NCBI RefSeq assembly: GCF_014926385.1
Contig: NZ_CP053291.1
Span: 2,108,001-2,172,000 of the forward strand
Source of the DNA: Trueperella pecoris
Lineage (GTDB): Bacteria; Actinomycetota; Actinomycetes; Actinomycetales; Actinomycetaceae
Direction: 5' to 3'
DNA: 64,000 nt
Positions 17,495 through 26,945 of this stretch are shown here, piece after piece; position 1 is the first letter of the stretch; the number at the start of each line of letters is the position of its first letter. A program made the position numbers and the translations under genes. Under the pieces are notes generated by a model. It worked only from the letters and a program-made list of their open reading frames with translations. It had not been told where the DNA came from and did not search any database.

Positions 17495-18193
17495 ATGAGC
17501 GCATTCGACAAGATTGAACGTGGCGTTGAGAACGCATTTGAGAACGTGTTTTCGCGCGCGTTTCGCTCTGACCTCAAGCCTGTCGAGTTGGCCTCGGGCA
17601 TTAAGAAGTCGATGGATGATCGGGCGGCGGCCGTGAGCCGCGAGCGCGTCGTCGTGCCGAATGAGTTTGAGGTCGTCCTGGCACAGTCGGATTTTGACAA
17701 GCTCGAGGAATGGGGTGAGGAGGCGATGCGTGATGAGCTAATCGACGTCGCCACCACGTACGCACGCGAGCAGCGCTACACGTTCCTTGGCCCTGTCAAA
17801 GTGTCTTTCTCATTTAACGAGGATCTTTCGCGGGGGAAGTTGCTGGTGCGGGGCCGGTCTAAGCGTGGCCCGGTGGCGCCCGCAACCACGTCTGATGCGA
17901 CACCCGAGAATCCCATCATTGAGGTCGACGGTGAGCGTTATTTGCTCACCGGCGCGGTGACGGTGATCGGCCGGGGTTCGTCGGCGGATATTGCGGTTGA
18001 CGATGCCGGCGTCTCGCGTCGCCACCTGGAGTTGCGTGTCACCCCGGGCGGCGTGATCGCCACGGATCTTGATACAACGAACGGTAGCTACGTGGAGGGC
18101 CACAAGATCACGGCGGCGACGTTGCTTGATGGCAATACAATTACGATCGGCCACACGCGCATCATGTTTTGGACTACCCCGGAGATGCTATGA
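17495..18193 (+). CDS. fhaA: FhaA: DUF3662 and FHA domain protein
   Basis: 232 aa phosphothreonine reader of the PknB system that links kinase signalling to peptidoglycan precursor transport in actinobacteria. An N-terminal DUF3662 domain (SAFDKIERGVENAFENVFSR) spans about residues 1-110, and a C-terminal FHA domain carries IGRGSSADI, SRRHLEL and TTNGSYV. ATG at 17495 has AAAGGA upstream. Its TGA overlaps the ATG of fhaB, the first of a run of overlapping genes down to pbpA. Confidence 0.93.
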   Translation: MSAFDKIERGVENAFENVFSRAFRSDLKPVELASGIKKSMDDRAAAVSRERVVVPNEFEVVLAQSDFDKLEEWGEEAMRDELIDVATTYAREQRYTFLGPVKVSFSFNEDLSRGKLLVRGRSKRGPVAPATTSDATPENPIIEVDGERYLLTGAVTVIGRGSSADIAVDDAGVSRRHLELRVTPGGVIATDLDTTNGSYVEGHKITAATLLDGNTITIGHTRIMFWTTPEML

Positions 18194-18732
18194 GCGCTTT
18201 TGTTGTTTCTCTGTTGCGCTTGGGCTTCCTCGCCCTTTTGTGGGTATTTATCTTTGCCGTGCTCGTCACGATTAAGAACGACCTGTTCGGCACGCGGGTT
18301 TCTTCCCGCTCGGGCCTGACCCGCTCGGGCCTCTCGCGTTCGTCATCGCGCGCGGGTGACCCGCGCGTGTCGTCGGCGCAGGCGGTGTCGGCCCGCTCGG
18401 GTCGGCACAATTCGCCGCTTCCCGTGCCGTCGAGTGCGCCGGCCCGCACGCACCTCGTGGTCAGTGGCGGCTCGTTGACGGGCAGCACGATTCCGTTGGG
18501 GACGAGCTCGGTCACGGTGGGGCGTTCACCCGATTCGGCCCTCGTGCTCGACGACGGCTATACCTCCGCTCGGCATGCGCGCTTCTTCATTCAGGGCGGG
18601 GAGTGGTTCGTGGAGGACCTGAATTCTACTAATGGCACATGGGTGGGCAGCGAGCGCATTTACGAGCCCACCCGTCTGACCTATGGCACGCCGGTGACCA
18701 TTGGCAAAACTACGTTGGAGTTGCGTCGGTGA
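18190..18732 (+). CDS. fhaB: FhaB: membrane-anchored FHA domain protein
   Basis: 180 aa. One N-terminal transmembrane helix (residues 4-27), a Ser/Arg-rich linker, then an FHA domain with VGRSPDSALVL, SARHARFF and STNGTWVG. In mycobacteria FhaB (FipA) binds phosphorylated partners at the septum. Both ends overlap neighbours by 4 bases (ATGA with fhaA, GTGA with pstP). Confidence 0.92.
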   Translation: MSAFVVSLLRLGFLALLWVFIFAVLVTIKNDLFGTRVSSRSGLTRSGLSRSSSRAGDPRVSSAQAVSARSGRHNSPLPVPSSAPARTHLVVSGGSLTGSTIPLGTSSVTVGRSPDSALVLDDGYTSARHARFFIQGGEWFVEDLNSTNGTWVGSERIYEPTRLTYGTPVTIGKTTLELRR

Positions 18733-20060
18733 CCATTTCTTTCCGCTATTCCGCGGCCTCAGACGTCGGCCTGATTCGTAAGTCGAATCAGGATGCCGGC
18801 TACGCCTCGACCAACCTCCTCGTTCTCGCGGACGGCATGGGTGGCGCTGCGGGTGGCGACGTGGCTTCGTCCATCGCTGTGGCCCACCTGGCCCAGATCG
18901 ACGACGTCCACCAGGCCGAGGATCTCCTCCCGCTCTTGACGGACACGCTCGAGGCGGCCCACGCCGAGCTGATTCAATGCGCACAAGACAGCCCGGCTCT
19001 CGCCGGCCTGGGCACAACGTGTATTGCGATTTTGCGCGCGTCGAACAAGCTCGGGATGGTTCACGTCGGAGATTCGCGGGCCTACTTGCTGCGCGGCGAT
19101 TCGTTAACCCAGATCACGCACGATCACACGCTGGTCCAGTACCTCGTCGACACCGGTGAGCTCACGCCCGAGGAGGCGGAGAATCATCCCAAGCGCAACG
19201 TGATTATGCGCAACATTGGGGATTCGCCGGAGCCTCTTGAGATTGATAAGTCGATCCGTGAGGCGATCCCGGGCGACCGCTGGCTGCTGTGTTCGGACGG
19301 GCTCTTCGGCGTCGTGTCCAAGGAGCGAATCGCCAAGACCTTGCGGGATTTTTCGGATCTGGATGCGTGCGCCCAGCGTCTGGTCGATCTTGCCTTAGCC
19401 GCCGGCGCCCCGGATAACGTCACCGTGGTTGTGGCGGACGTCGCGTCGAACGACGCCGTTTCCCCAGCTCCCCCCGTGATCGTCGGCTCGGCCGCGATCG
19501 ACGCGCAAAAGCCCACCCGTGGCTCAGATTCGGCGGCGGGTAAGATGGCCGCGCTTCGGCGTCGTGAACCGGATGCTGAGGACGTTGAGGAAAGACGCGG
19601 CCCGAGCCCTTGGGCGCGGGTGGCAGCCATCGGCGCGTTGATTGCGCTGGTGGTAGGCGGCGTTTTCGCCTCCTATGCGTGGAGCCAAACCCAGTATTTT
19701 GTTGCCGAATCGGCGGGCAAGATCGCGATCTTTAAGGGCGTTCCCCAGGATGTGGGGCCGCTGAAGCTGTCGAGCCTGTACGAGACGTCGGACGTGGAGG
19801 TCGCCGATTTGAGCGCGGTTGCGCGCGAACGAATCGGTGAACCTATCACGCGCGCTTCCTTGGCGGAGGCACGCAAGGTGGTCAGCGACTTGTCGGCCCA
19901 GAAGCGGGTCGTACCAACCGAGCCCACCACCCAACCGACGGATGGGCCGAGCGCCTTCCCGACGACGTCGACGGCCAGCCCGTCACCCGACGCGCCGGCG
20001 CTTCACAGCACTCCCATCCCCCTGCCCACTGACCCAACAACCGCCAAGGATGTCCAATGA
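18729..20060 (+). CDS. pstP: PP2C-type serine/threonine phosphatase PstP
   Basis: Counterpart of PknB that dephosphorylates kinase substrates. 443 aa, GTG start overlapping the fhaB stop. The cytoplasmic PP2C domain (residues 1-240) has its metal-binding aspartates in LADGMGG, CSDGLFG and APDNVTVV. A basic linker leads to one transmembrane helix (VAAIGALIALVVGGVFASYA), an extracellular domain and a Pro/Thr/Ser-rich tail. The stop overlaps the rodA start. Confidence 0.94.
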   Translation: MTISFRYSAASDVGLIRKSNQDAGYASTNLLVLADGMGGAAGGDVASSIAVAHLAQIDDVHQAEDLLPLLTDTLEAAHAELIQCAQDSPALAGLGTTCIAILRASNKLGMVHVGDSRAYLLRGDSLTQITHDHTLVQYLVDTGELTPEEAENHPKRNVIMRNIGDSPEPLEIDKSIREAIPGDRWLLCSDGLFGVVSKERIAKTLRDFSDLDACAQRLVDLALAAGAPDNVTVVVADVASNDAVSPAPPVIVGSAAIDAQKPTRGSDSAAGKMAALRRREPDAEDVEERRGPSPWARVAAIGALIALVVGGVFASYAWSQTQYFVAESAGKIAIFKGVPQDVGPLKLSSLYETSDVEVADLSAVARERIGEPITRASLAEARKVVSDLSAQKRVVPTEPTTQPTDGPSAFPTTSTASPSPDAPALHSTPIPLPTDPTTAKDVQ

Positions 20061-21565
20061 GTGTGGTCACTCAAAGCGGCGCACGCACCGGGCGGATGCG
20101 CGAACTCGGCCTTCTGACACTCGCCCTCGGGGTGTGTCTGCTGGCGTGGATCCTCGTCTATCAGGGTGTGAGCGTGGAGAGAGCCGGCGCCTTGCCGGAG
20201 AAGTTCTGGCTCGTCGCCGGGGTTTCGGGCGGGCTGATCCTCGTTGCCCATGTGTTGATTCGTTGGCAGGCTCCGTGGGCGGACCCGATCTTTTTCCCCG
20301 CGGCCGTCCTGTTGACCGGCCTGGGCCTTGTCATGATTGAACGCATCGACTATTCGCTGGCGGCGCGCGGCAAAGGCACGGTGGTTGATGGGCAAATGAT
20401 GCTCGCCGCCGTCGGCATCGTACTCATGACGGCAACCGCCCTCGCTCTGCGCAACCATCGCTCCTTGCGGCGCATCACCTACATTTCGCTGATCCTCGGC
20501 ACGATACTGCTTCTGCTTCCGATGGTGCCCGGCATCGGCCGGTCGAACTATGGAGCCCGCATCTGGATTAACGTTCTCGGTTTCTCCTACCAGCCGGCCG
20601 AACTGGCAAAGATCTTCTTCGCAATTTTCTTCGCCGGCTACCTCGTCAGCCAGCGTGACAACCTCGCACTGGCCGGGAAGAAAATCCTCGGCATCCAGTT
20701 GCCGCGCGGGCGTCACTTTGGCCCACTGCTCGTGGGCTGGATGGGTTGCATGATCATCCTCGCGCTTGAGAAGGATTTCGGCACGGCGCTGCTGTTCTTT
20801 GGCCTTTTCGTGGCGATGCTGTACGTGGCGACCGAGCGCGTCTCGTGGCTCATTATCGGCGGCCTGCTGACGGCCGTGGGCGTGTACTTCCTCGTGCAGG
20901 TCATGCCCCACATTCAGGCCCGCTTTGACATCTGGCTTCATGCCCTCGACCAGGATGTTTATCAGGCCCAGTACGGGTCATGGCAGATCGTCCAAGGCTG
21001 GTTCGGCATGGCCTCCGGCGGACTGTTCGGAACGGGCCTTGGCCAGGGCTATCCGGGCAATACTTTCGCCGCCAACTCCGACCTCATCGTCGCCTCCTTC
21101 GGCGAGGAGATCGGCCTGATTGGTCTGTTGGCAATCTTCACGGTCTATCTCCTGTTTGTCTCGCGCGCGATCAAAACCGCCCTCGACCTTCGCGACGGCT
21201 TCGGCAAGCTGCTCGCTTCCGGCCTCGGCTTCGCGATCGGACTGCAGTGCTTCATCGTGGCGGGCGGAGTCACCGGCGTCATCCCACTGACCGGCCTCGC
21301 CATCCCCTTCCTGGCCCACGGCGGCTCAGCCCTCCTGACGAACTGGATCATCATCGGTCTCCTCATTCGCATGTCCGACGCCGCCCGCCGTCCCTACATC
21401 CCGGCATCCTCCCCGCTGCCTTCGCTACCCGACAGCCCCGACTCCCCAGACGAGGCCGACGACGGCGTCGCGGATCTTCCCGCCGATGAAAACGGCGAGG
21501 CACAAGAGGACCAGGTCGAGGCGGAAACCGACGCCGACCGATACCCGACGGAGGTGGTCCGGTGA
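20057..21565 (+). CDS. rodA: SEDS peptidoglycan glycosyltransferase RodA
   Basis: Polymerises lipid II glycan strands for wall elongation, working with the class B PBP encoded next. 502 aa with about ten transmembrane helices and SEDS motifs NYGARIWI, QPAELAKI and FLAHGGSALLTNW. The C-terminal 60 residues are acidic and cytoplasmic, a possible kinase target. Four-base overlaps at both ends (ATGA with pstP, GTGA with pbpA). FtsW would be expected elsewhere in a division cluster. Confidence 0.92.
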   Translation: MSVVTQSGARTGRMRELGLLTLALGVCLLAWILVYQGVSVERAGALPEKFWLVAGVSGGLILVAHVLIRWQAPWADPIFFPAAVLLTGLGLVMIERIDYSLAARGKGTVVDGQMMLAAVGIVLMTATALALRNHRSLRRITYISLILGTILLLLPMVPGIGRSNYGARIWINVLGFSYQPAELAKIFFAIFFAGYLVSQRDNLALAGKKILGIQLPRGRHFGPLLVGWMGCMIILALEKDFGTALLFFGLFVAMLYVATERVSWLIIGGLLTAVGVYFLVQVMPHIQARFDIWLHALDQDVYQAQYGSWQIVQGWFGMASGGLFGTGLGQGYPGNTFAANSDLIVASFGEEIGLIGLLAIFTVYLLFVSRAIKTALDLRDGFGKLLASGLGFAIGLQCFIVAGGVTGVIPLTGLAIPFLAHGGSALLTNWIIIGLLIRMSDAARRPYIPASSPLPSLPDSPDSPDEADDGVADLPADENGEAQEDQVEAETDADRYPTEVVR

Positions 21566-23001
21566 ATCCGCCGCTGCGCAGACTCAGCATCGTCGTCATC
21601 ATCATGTTCCTCACGCTCATGGTGGCAGCGACTCTCATCCAATTCGTGCGTGCTCCCTCCCTCAACGCGGACGAACGCAACGCGCGCACCCTCTACCGCG
21701 AGTACGGTGTGGACCGCGGGCCCATCATCGTCGCCGGCGATCCCATCACCGGTTCTACACCCATCGAATCTCCCTACAATTACCTGCGCACCTACGCCCA
21801 GCCGGAGCTCTACGCCCCGATCACGGGATACTTTTCCGTGATCCACAATTCGTTGACCGGCATCGAGCGTGCGGAAAACGGGGTCCTTGGCGGGAGCGAC
21901 GATCGACTCACCCCACAGCGCCTCGAAGAGCTCATCACCGGAACCGACCCCAAGGGCGGAGCCGTCTCGCTCACAATTAATCCTGCTGCCCAGAAGGCCG
22001 CCTGGGATGCGCTGGGAAAGCGGCAAGGCGCCGTCGTCGCCATCGAGCCGTCCACCGGAAAGATCCTTGCCCTCGTCTCCAAGCCGTCTTTCGATCCCAA
22101 CCCGCTCGCCTCACACGATCGCGCAACCGCCACCCAAGCATGGGAGCAATACTCGGCCGATCCCGCCAAGCCGCTCCTTAACCGCGCCATCGGCGATGAC
22201 CTGTACGCACCCGGATCCGTCTTCAAGATGATTACGGCGGCGGCCATGGTCGAAGGCGGGCTGAACGCCGACAGCATGGTCGAGGCCCCCTACACCTATT
22301 CCCCGCCGGGGACCTCCCACGAAATCTTCAACCCCCTCAAGCATCAGTGCGGCGACGGGTCCGGGCAGGTCCCCCTGCGCGTGGCCTTCACCGAATCGTG
22401 CAACACGGCATTCGCCATCGGTGGCATCAACGCCGGCGCCGCGAAGATGCAGGCGCTGGCCAAGGCTTTCGGCTTCGGACAAGATCTCAACATTCCGTTG
22501 CGTGTGCGTCCCTCCCAGTTCCCCGACCCCGCCGACAAGGCCGCCCTGGCGATGGACTCCTTTGGACAGCGTGACATTCTTACCTCGCCGCTCCAAATGG
22601 CCATGGTCGCCTCCGCGATCGCCAACCATGGCACGCTCATGAAGCCCTACCTCGTGGATCAGACCTTCACCGCTGACCTCGGCGTTCTATCCACGACGTC
22701 GCCCTCCGAATTCAGCAAACCCATCTCAGCCACGACGGCGGGAGAGTTGCAGAAGATGATGGTCGACGTCGTCAACAAGGGGACCGGCGCCTACGCCGCC
22801 CTCAGCTACGTTCAAGTCGCGGGCAAGACCGGCACCGCCGAGCTCGGCCCCGACATTCCGCCCCACGGATGGTTTGCTGGCTTCGACGCCACGGACAACC
22901 CGCGCGTCGCCGTCGCCGTGCTCGTCATCAACGGCGGAGACGGCGGCCAGAACGCCGGCCCCGTCGCGCGTGCCGTCATCGACGCGGTGGTTGGCCGATG
23001 A
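21562..23001 (+). CDS. pbpA: Class B penicillin-binding protein (PbpA)
   Basis: D,D-transpeptidase that crosslinks strands made by RodA. 479 aa, GTG start overlapping rodA. One N-terminal membrane anchor (residues 8-28), a short dimerisation region, then a transpeptidase domain with APGSVFKM (SxxK), ESCN (SxN) and GKTGTAE (KTG). The length matches mycobacterial PbpA. pknB follows after 106 bp rather than overlapping, so a second promoter there is possible. Confidence 0.94.
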   Translation: MNPPLRRLSIVVIIMFLTLMVAATLIQFVRAPSLNADERNARTLYREYGVDRGPIIVAGDPITGSTPIESPYNYLRTYAQPELYAPITGYFSVIHNSLTGIERAENGVLGGSDDRLTPQRLEELITGTDPKGGAVSLTINPAAQKAAWDALGKRQGAVVAIEPSTGKILALVSKPSFDPNPLASHDRATATQAWEQYSADPAKPLLNRAIGDDLYAPGSVFKMITAAAMVEGGLNADSMVEAPYTYSPPGTSHEIFNPLKHQCGDGSGQVPLRVAFTESCNTAFAIGGINAGAAKMQALAKAFGFGQDLNIPLRVRPSQFPDPADKAALAMDSFGQRDILTSPLQMAMVASAIANHGTLMKPYLVDQTFTADLGVLSTTSPSEFSKPISATTAGELQKMMVDVVNKGTGAYAALSYVQVAGKTGTAELGPDIPPHGWFAGFDATDNPRVAVAVLVINGGDGGQNAGPVARAVIDAVVGR

Positions 23002-23107
23002 CCACATTTATTTGTAACCGGATTGTGACCTCTTAAGTTGGCAGTTTTGCGCTACATTCAGGCAGTATGTTGAGAGTGCATTGTGCACAGGGAAAGGAAA
23101 GTTCGGC

Positions 23108-24940
23108 ATGGCTGATATACCACGCATCCTAGGCGATCGTTACGAGGTCGGTGATCTCATCGGTCGCGGAGGCATGGCGCAGGTGCATCTTGGTTACGAC
23201 ACCCGCCTCTCTCGTACGGTTGCCATCAAGGTACTGCGCACCGATCACGCGCAAGATCCCACGTTCATCGCCCGGTTCCGCCGCGAAGCCCAGTCTGCTG
23301 CCGCGCTCAACCACCCGTCCATCGTGGCGGTATATGACACCGGTGAAGAAACCGTCCTTTCAGAGGCCGGCCGCACTCTCTCGTTGCCCTACATCGTCAT
23401 GGAATACGTCAAGGGCCGCACCGTCTCCCAGCTGCTGAGCAATGGGGACGCGCTCCCGATTGACGAAGCCGTCCAGATCGTCGTCGGCGTTCTGTCCGCG
23501 CTCGAATATTCCCATCGCGAGAATATCGTCCACCGCGACATTAAGCCGGGCAACATCATGTTGACGCCCGACGGCAAGGTCAAGGTCATGGACTTCGGCA
23601 TCGCGCGCGCAATCGCCGATTCCTCGGCCACCATGACCCAAACAAATTCCGTCGTCGGTACTGCCCAATACCTCTCGCCCGAGCAGGCCCGCGGCGAGGT
23701 CGTCGATGCCCGCTCGGATCTGTATTCCACCGGCTGCCTCCTCTTCGAGCTACTCACCGGGCAGCCTCCCTTCCGCGGCGACTCCGCGGTGGCCGTCGCC
23801 TACCAGCATGTCTCTCAGCAGCCCCCGACGCCGACGTCGATCGCTCCCGATATCCCCGAGGCGCTCGATCGTGTGGTGACCAAGTCTCTCGCCAAACGAC
23901 GCGAGGACCGCTACCAGAGCGCAGCCGCGATGCGTTCCGACCTCCTCGCCGCCATTCACGGCGACGAAGTATCCGCGCCCGCCGTCGGCCATTGGCAGAC
24001 CCAGGTGATCGCGGCACCGACACAAATCGCGCCCGCCACGCCGCCCGTCGTGCCAACACCGGGCGGAACGACCATGACCCAGACCAGCATGGTGCCCGTT
24101 AACAATGAGGCCAAGCGCAACCGTCTGTTCTTCGTCCTCGGCACGATCCTACTCATCATCGCTCTGGCGGGCATTGGCTACGCGATCATCAATGCGACGA
24201 GCAATCCCTCCACCACCGAGACCACGAAGATCCAGACCACCGTTCCCGACCTGACCGGCATGAACGAGGCCCAGGTTCGTGCCGCTCTCACCGACCACAA
24301 GCTCGTGCTCAACGTGGGCGACCCGGTCGAGGATGACAAGATTGCCCAAGGCATCTACGTCTCGTCCAACCCTCCGATTAACGCCAACGTCGACGAAGGC
24401 ACGAGCGTCACCGTCCACTTCTCCTCCGGCGTCGGAAAGACTGAGGTTCCCGACGTCGCCAACGGCTCCTATACCCAGGACCAAGCCAAGAAGACCCTCG
24501 AAGGTCTCGGGCTCCGTGTGGGACGCGTCGACACCAAGGATGTTCCCGGCCTTGCCAAGGATACCGTCGCCGAAACCTCCCCCGAGGCCGGCACCCAGGT
24601 CGAACGCGGTAGCCAAGTCAACCTCGTCGTCGCCTCCGGTGACGTGGTCCTCACCGACGTCCGCGGCCTCGACGTCAAAGAGGCCGAGCGCGTCCTGAGC
24701 GAGGATCTCAAGATCCGCTCCATTTCGATCACCGAGACCGAAACCTCCGACGCCCTTCCCGGCACCGTCATCTCCATGACGCCCGGCCCTGGAAAGATTC
24801 CTTACAACGAGCGCGTCGAGATCGTCGTTGCCAAGGCTCCTACCCCGGTCCCGACGCCGACGCCGTTGCCCACCTTCCCCAGCCCGGCTAACCCCACAAC
24901 GGATGAGCCGACTGTGGATAATCGAGGCAGCGGACGCTAA
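23108..24940 (+). CDS. pknB: Serine/threonine kinase PknB with three PASTA domains
   Basis: Membrane kinase sensing peptidoglycan fragments and lipid II. 610 aa. Kinase motifs: G-loop GRGGMAQV (19-26), K41, catalytic D144 (HRDIKPGN), D162 (DFG), and an activation loop with threonines (SSATMTQTNSVVGTA). A juxtamembrane linker precedes one transmembrane helix (FFVLGTILLIIALAGIGYA), followed by three PASTA repeats starting near TVPDLTGM, EVPDVANG and LTDVRGLD, then a Pro/Thr tail. M. tuberculosis PknB has four PASTA domains. ATG at 23108 is preceded by AAAGGAAA. Last gene of the cluster. Confidence 0.95.
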   Translation: MADIPRILGDRYEVGDLIGRGGMAQVHLGYDTRLSRTVAIKVLRTDHAQDPTFIARFRREAQSAAALNHPSIVAVYDTGEETVLSEAGRTLSLPYIVMEYVKGRTVSQLLSNGDALPIDEAVQIVVGVLSALEYSHRENIVHRDIKPGNIMLTPDGKVKVMDFGIARAIADSSATMTQTNSVVGTAQYLSPEQARGEVVDARSDLYSTGCLLFELLTGQPPFRGDSAVAVAYQHVSQQPPTPTSIAPDIPEALDRVVTKSLAKRREDRYQSAAAMRSDLLAAIHGDEVSAPAVGHWQTQVIAAPTQIAPATPPVVPTPGGTTMTQTSMVPVNNEAKRNRLFFVLGTILLIIALAGIGYAIINATSNPSTTETTKIQTTVPDLTGMNEAQVRAALTDHKLVLNVGDPVEDDKIAQGIYVSSNPPINANVDEGTSVTVHFSSGVGKTEVPDVANGSYTQDQAKKTLEGLGLRVGRVDTKDVPGLAKDTVAETSPEAGTQVERGSQVNLVVASGDVVLTDVRGLDVKEAERVLSEDLKIRSISITETETSDALPGTVISMTPGPGKIPYNERVEIVVAKAPTPVPTPTPLPTFPSPANPTTDEPTVDNRGSGR

Positions 24941-24958
24941 CGGGCGTAGTTAATACAG

Positions 24959-24990
24959 AAAATGCGCAGTGCACTGGCACTGCGCATTTT
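24959..24990 (+). terminator. Terminator after pknB
   Basis: Perfect 14 bp arms (AAAATGCGCAGTGC, 24959-24972, and its inverse 24977-24990) with loop ACTG, ending in TTTT. A classic intrinsic terminator. Confidence 0.9.
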
Positions 24991-25099
24991 CATGCCAGCT
25001 CACTGTCCTGGCCCGAGTCACGGCCACAGCTGACTGCCGCGGTGAGAGCCGTCCACAACCAAGCGCCGTGGCCAGCGCGGAACCGGGATGACGGCGTCG

Positions 25100-25258
25100 T
25101 TAACCGCTAATCGTGTTGTCAACCAGCTTGGTGTTTTCCAAAATCCACGGAAATGCGAACTCGAATAAGAGATAGATAATCCCCAGGATGAGGATGAGAG
25201 CCTCGATCACCTTCAGCCACGTGGGTCCTGGAAGCGCACGCCAAATAGCCGCATACAT
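25100..25258 (-). CDS. Tiny membrane protein directly downstream of the sortase
   Basis: 52 aa. One transmembrane helix (VIEALILILGIIYLLFEFAF) lies between a short basic N-terminus (MYAAIWRALPGPTWLK) and a polar tail. Its ATG follows the sortase stop with no gap (TAAATG), and the ribosome site GGAG lies inside the sortase end, so it is translationally coupled. No family recognised; coupling suggests a partner or regulator of the class E sortase. Confidence 0.75.
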   Translation of the reverse strand: MYAAIWRALPGPTWLKVIEALILILGIIYLLFEFAFPWILENTKLVDNTISG

Positions 25259-26065
25259 TTATTTTGCTCCTTCAGTAGAGGGCTTCTTCGCCGGATCGAC
25301 GAGCGCTTCCGGCAACCCATCCGCTCGCTTCGTCCAGTAATCAAATTCCGCGTGGACGATCCAACGCTCGTTGGAAACAAAGGGAGGGTGACACGTCGTG
25401 ATCGTAAGGAGCCGGCGCGTCGGCTCACCGACAGCCCCTCCATTCTTCATCGCGTCAAACGCCATGAATGGATCCGGAGCAATCGTCCAGATCGCGGTGG
25501 GATCCACAATCTCTTCGTCGATCATCTTGTATACAAGGAAGGTATCCTCAGTCTCGACGACGATCGGGTCGCCAACCTTGAGGTCAGGCACCCGCAACAT
25601 CGGCGCACCGTAGGTCTGCCTGTGCGCGGCCGTGGAGAAGTTGCCGACCTGGCCGGGGAAGGCAGCGCCATCGTAGCGGCCGAACGATCCTTTATCGAGC
25701 ACCTTCGAAAGCGACGTCCCGTTCTGGATGGTATAGGCGTAGTCATAGCCGAAGGCCGGGATACGCATAATTCCGAGGATCTCATTCTCCCCCGTGGGCC
25801 CAGTCCACTCCGGTGGCGGCCCCTCTTGCGGCTTGGCGATTCCATTGTCTTCAACCGTAATCGGGCCGCCGAACTTCTTCTGGAGCGTACTGATCGTTGC
25901 GGCCTGCTCACGGTTAGCCTCAATATCCGTCCACCACACCTGCCAAACGATGAACAATCCGATGAGCACTCCAGCGGTAATCAGTAACTCGCCAATGACG
26001 CCGAGAATCCGATTCAAAAGGGACGGCTTTTTCTGCGCGGGCATTCGTTTATGTGCTTGCGACAT
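25259..26065 (-). CDS. srtE: Class E sortase
   Basis: Housekeeping transpeptidase of high-GC actinobacteria that attaches LAXTG-type proteins to the wall. 268 aa. One N-terminal transmembrane helix (LLITAGVLIGLFIVWQVWW), then the sortase barrel with catalytic H148 (AAHRQTYG), C225 (TITTCHP) and R234 (NERWIVH). TxTTCHP fits class E. ATG at 26065 with AAGGG upstream; about 80 further upstream codons are open but lack family sequence. Divergent from crgA. Confidence 0.92.
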   Translation of the reverse strand: MSQAHKRMPAQKKPSLLNRILGVIGELLITAGVLIGLFIVWQVWWTDIEANREQAATISTLQKKFGGPITVEDNGIAKPQEGPPPEWTGPTGENEILGIMRIPAFGYDYAYTIQNGTSLSKVLDKGSFGRYDGAAFPGQVGNFSTAAHRQTYGAPMLRVPDLKVGDPIVVETEDTFLVYKMIDEEIVDPTAIWTIAPDPFMAFDAMKNGGAVGEPTRRLLTITTCHPPFVSNERWIVHAEFDYWTKRADGLPEALVDPAKKPSTEGAK

Positions 26066-26220
26066 TCTTGACCCTTCACGTGAATAATTAACTAATGAGT
26101 AGCTTAGCCCATCACCTCCGCACACCCCAGAACAGTCGATGACACCCTCCGTATTGATTCCCGTTTTTCCCTGTGGCCGTATAGGATTTGGGGGTAAGTT
26201 CCATACATAAAGGATGAACG

Positions 26221-26499
26221 ATGCCCGAATCGAAAAAGCGCAAGAAGGTAGTTGAGCGCCGAATTGCCCAGCAGCATGCCGACGAGCGCCGTCATGCAAC
26301 CGAACCCGAAAAGCGCTCCCCCTCTTGGTGGGTGCCTGTCATGGTTGGCTTGGCCATTCTTGGCCTCATCATTATCGTCACGGCTTACATCACTGGCGGC
26401 CGCTTCCCGATCCCGGGCCTGGCCAACGGCAATATCAACCTCTTCGTTGGTATTGGCTTCATGCTGGTCGGCTTCCTCATGACGATGGGTTGGAGGTAG
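26221..26499 (+). CDS. crgA: Cell division protein CrgA
   Basis: 92 aa septal protein that recruits peptidoglycan synthesis factors in actinobacteria. The N-terminal 35 residues are highly charged, followed by two transmembrane helices (VPVMVGLAILGLIIIVTAYI and INLFVGIGFMLVGFLMTMGW) joined by the conserved loop FPIPGLANGNIN. Its neighbourhood near pknB and the origin is the usual one. Confidence 0.93.
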   Translation: MPESKKRKKVVERRIAQQHADERRHATEPEKRSPSWWVPVMVGLAILGLIIIVTAYITGGRFPIPGLANGNINLFVGIGFMLVGFLMTMGWR

Positions 26500-26589
26500 T
26501 CGGCGGGCTGGTGCTGGTGGCGTCGGCGGGTTGGTGACGCTGGCGGACTGGGTGTGCCGGCCTCGTCGCCCCAATAACCACAGAATTCA

Positions 26590-26620
26590 GGGTCCCTCGC
26601 GGGTTTTCCGCGGGGGACCC
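26590..26620 (+). terminator. Terminator after crgA
   Basis: 13 bp arms GGGTCCCTCGCGG and CCGCGGGGGACCC (one mismatch), loop GTTTT, followed by CTTTGTT. Confidence 0.75.
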
Positions 26621-26698
26621 CTTTGTTCGGGCGCTTTGTCCACTTTTCGGGCCGGGTAGTGGTCGTCTTCCACTCGCGCACTGCCCCCGCTCGTCCGC

Positions 26699-26811
26699 GC
26701 TGTACTAAGCTGCAGGCCGTCACCGCGGCCCTTTGCCCGCGCTGTATTAAGCTGATCGGCGCTGTATTAAGATACGCCAAATTAGTACAGCGCGAGTCAG
26801 ATTAGTGCGGT
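26699..26811. repeat. Repeat family B, copy 1: inverted arrays of a 20 bp GCTGTAYTAA unit
   Basis: Units GCTGTAYTAA at 26699, 26741 and 26761 (20 bp period between the last two), then inverted units TTAGTACAGC at 26782 and TTAGTGCGG at 26802. A stretch from 26746 shares over 20 identical bases with copy 2 at 61261. Confidence 0.8.
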
Positions 26812-26902
26812 TTCGACGGTTTGGGCTGCCCGGCTCGGCAATACACCCTGCGTTCACCACACTTCGGCGGACATGCCCGGATTCCACCTCAAAACGCAGC
26901 GA

Positions 26903-26931
26903 GTGAATTACACGTATGTAATTATCCACAG
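26903..26931 (+). repeat. Composite motif, copy 1: palindrome plus DnaA box
   Basis: AATTACA-CGTA-TGTAATT (26906-26923) runs into a perfect DnaA box TTATCCACA (26922-26930). An imperfect 29 bp direct copy follows 43 bp further on. Confidence 0.75.
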
Positions 26932-26945
26932 CGCTGCCCACAGCT

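Noticed and set aside
26699-26811. Insertion sequence ends
   Set aside because: No transposase frame, no flanking target duplication seen, and the internal period is 20 bp.
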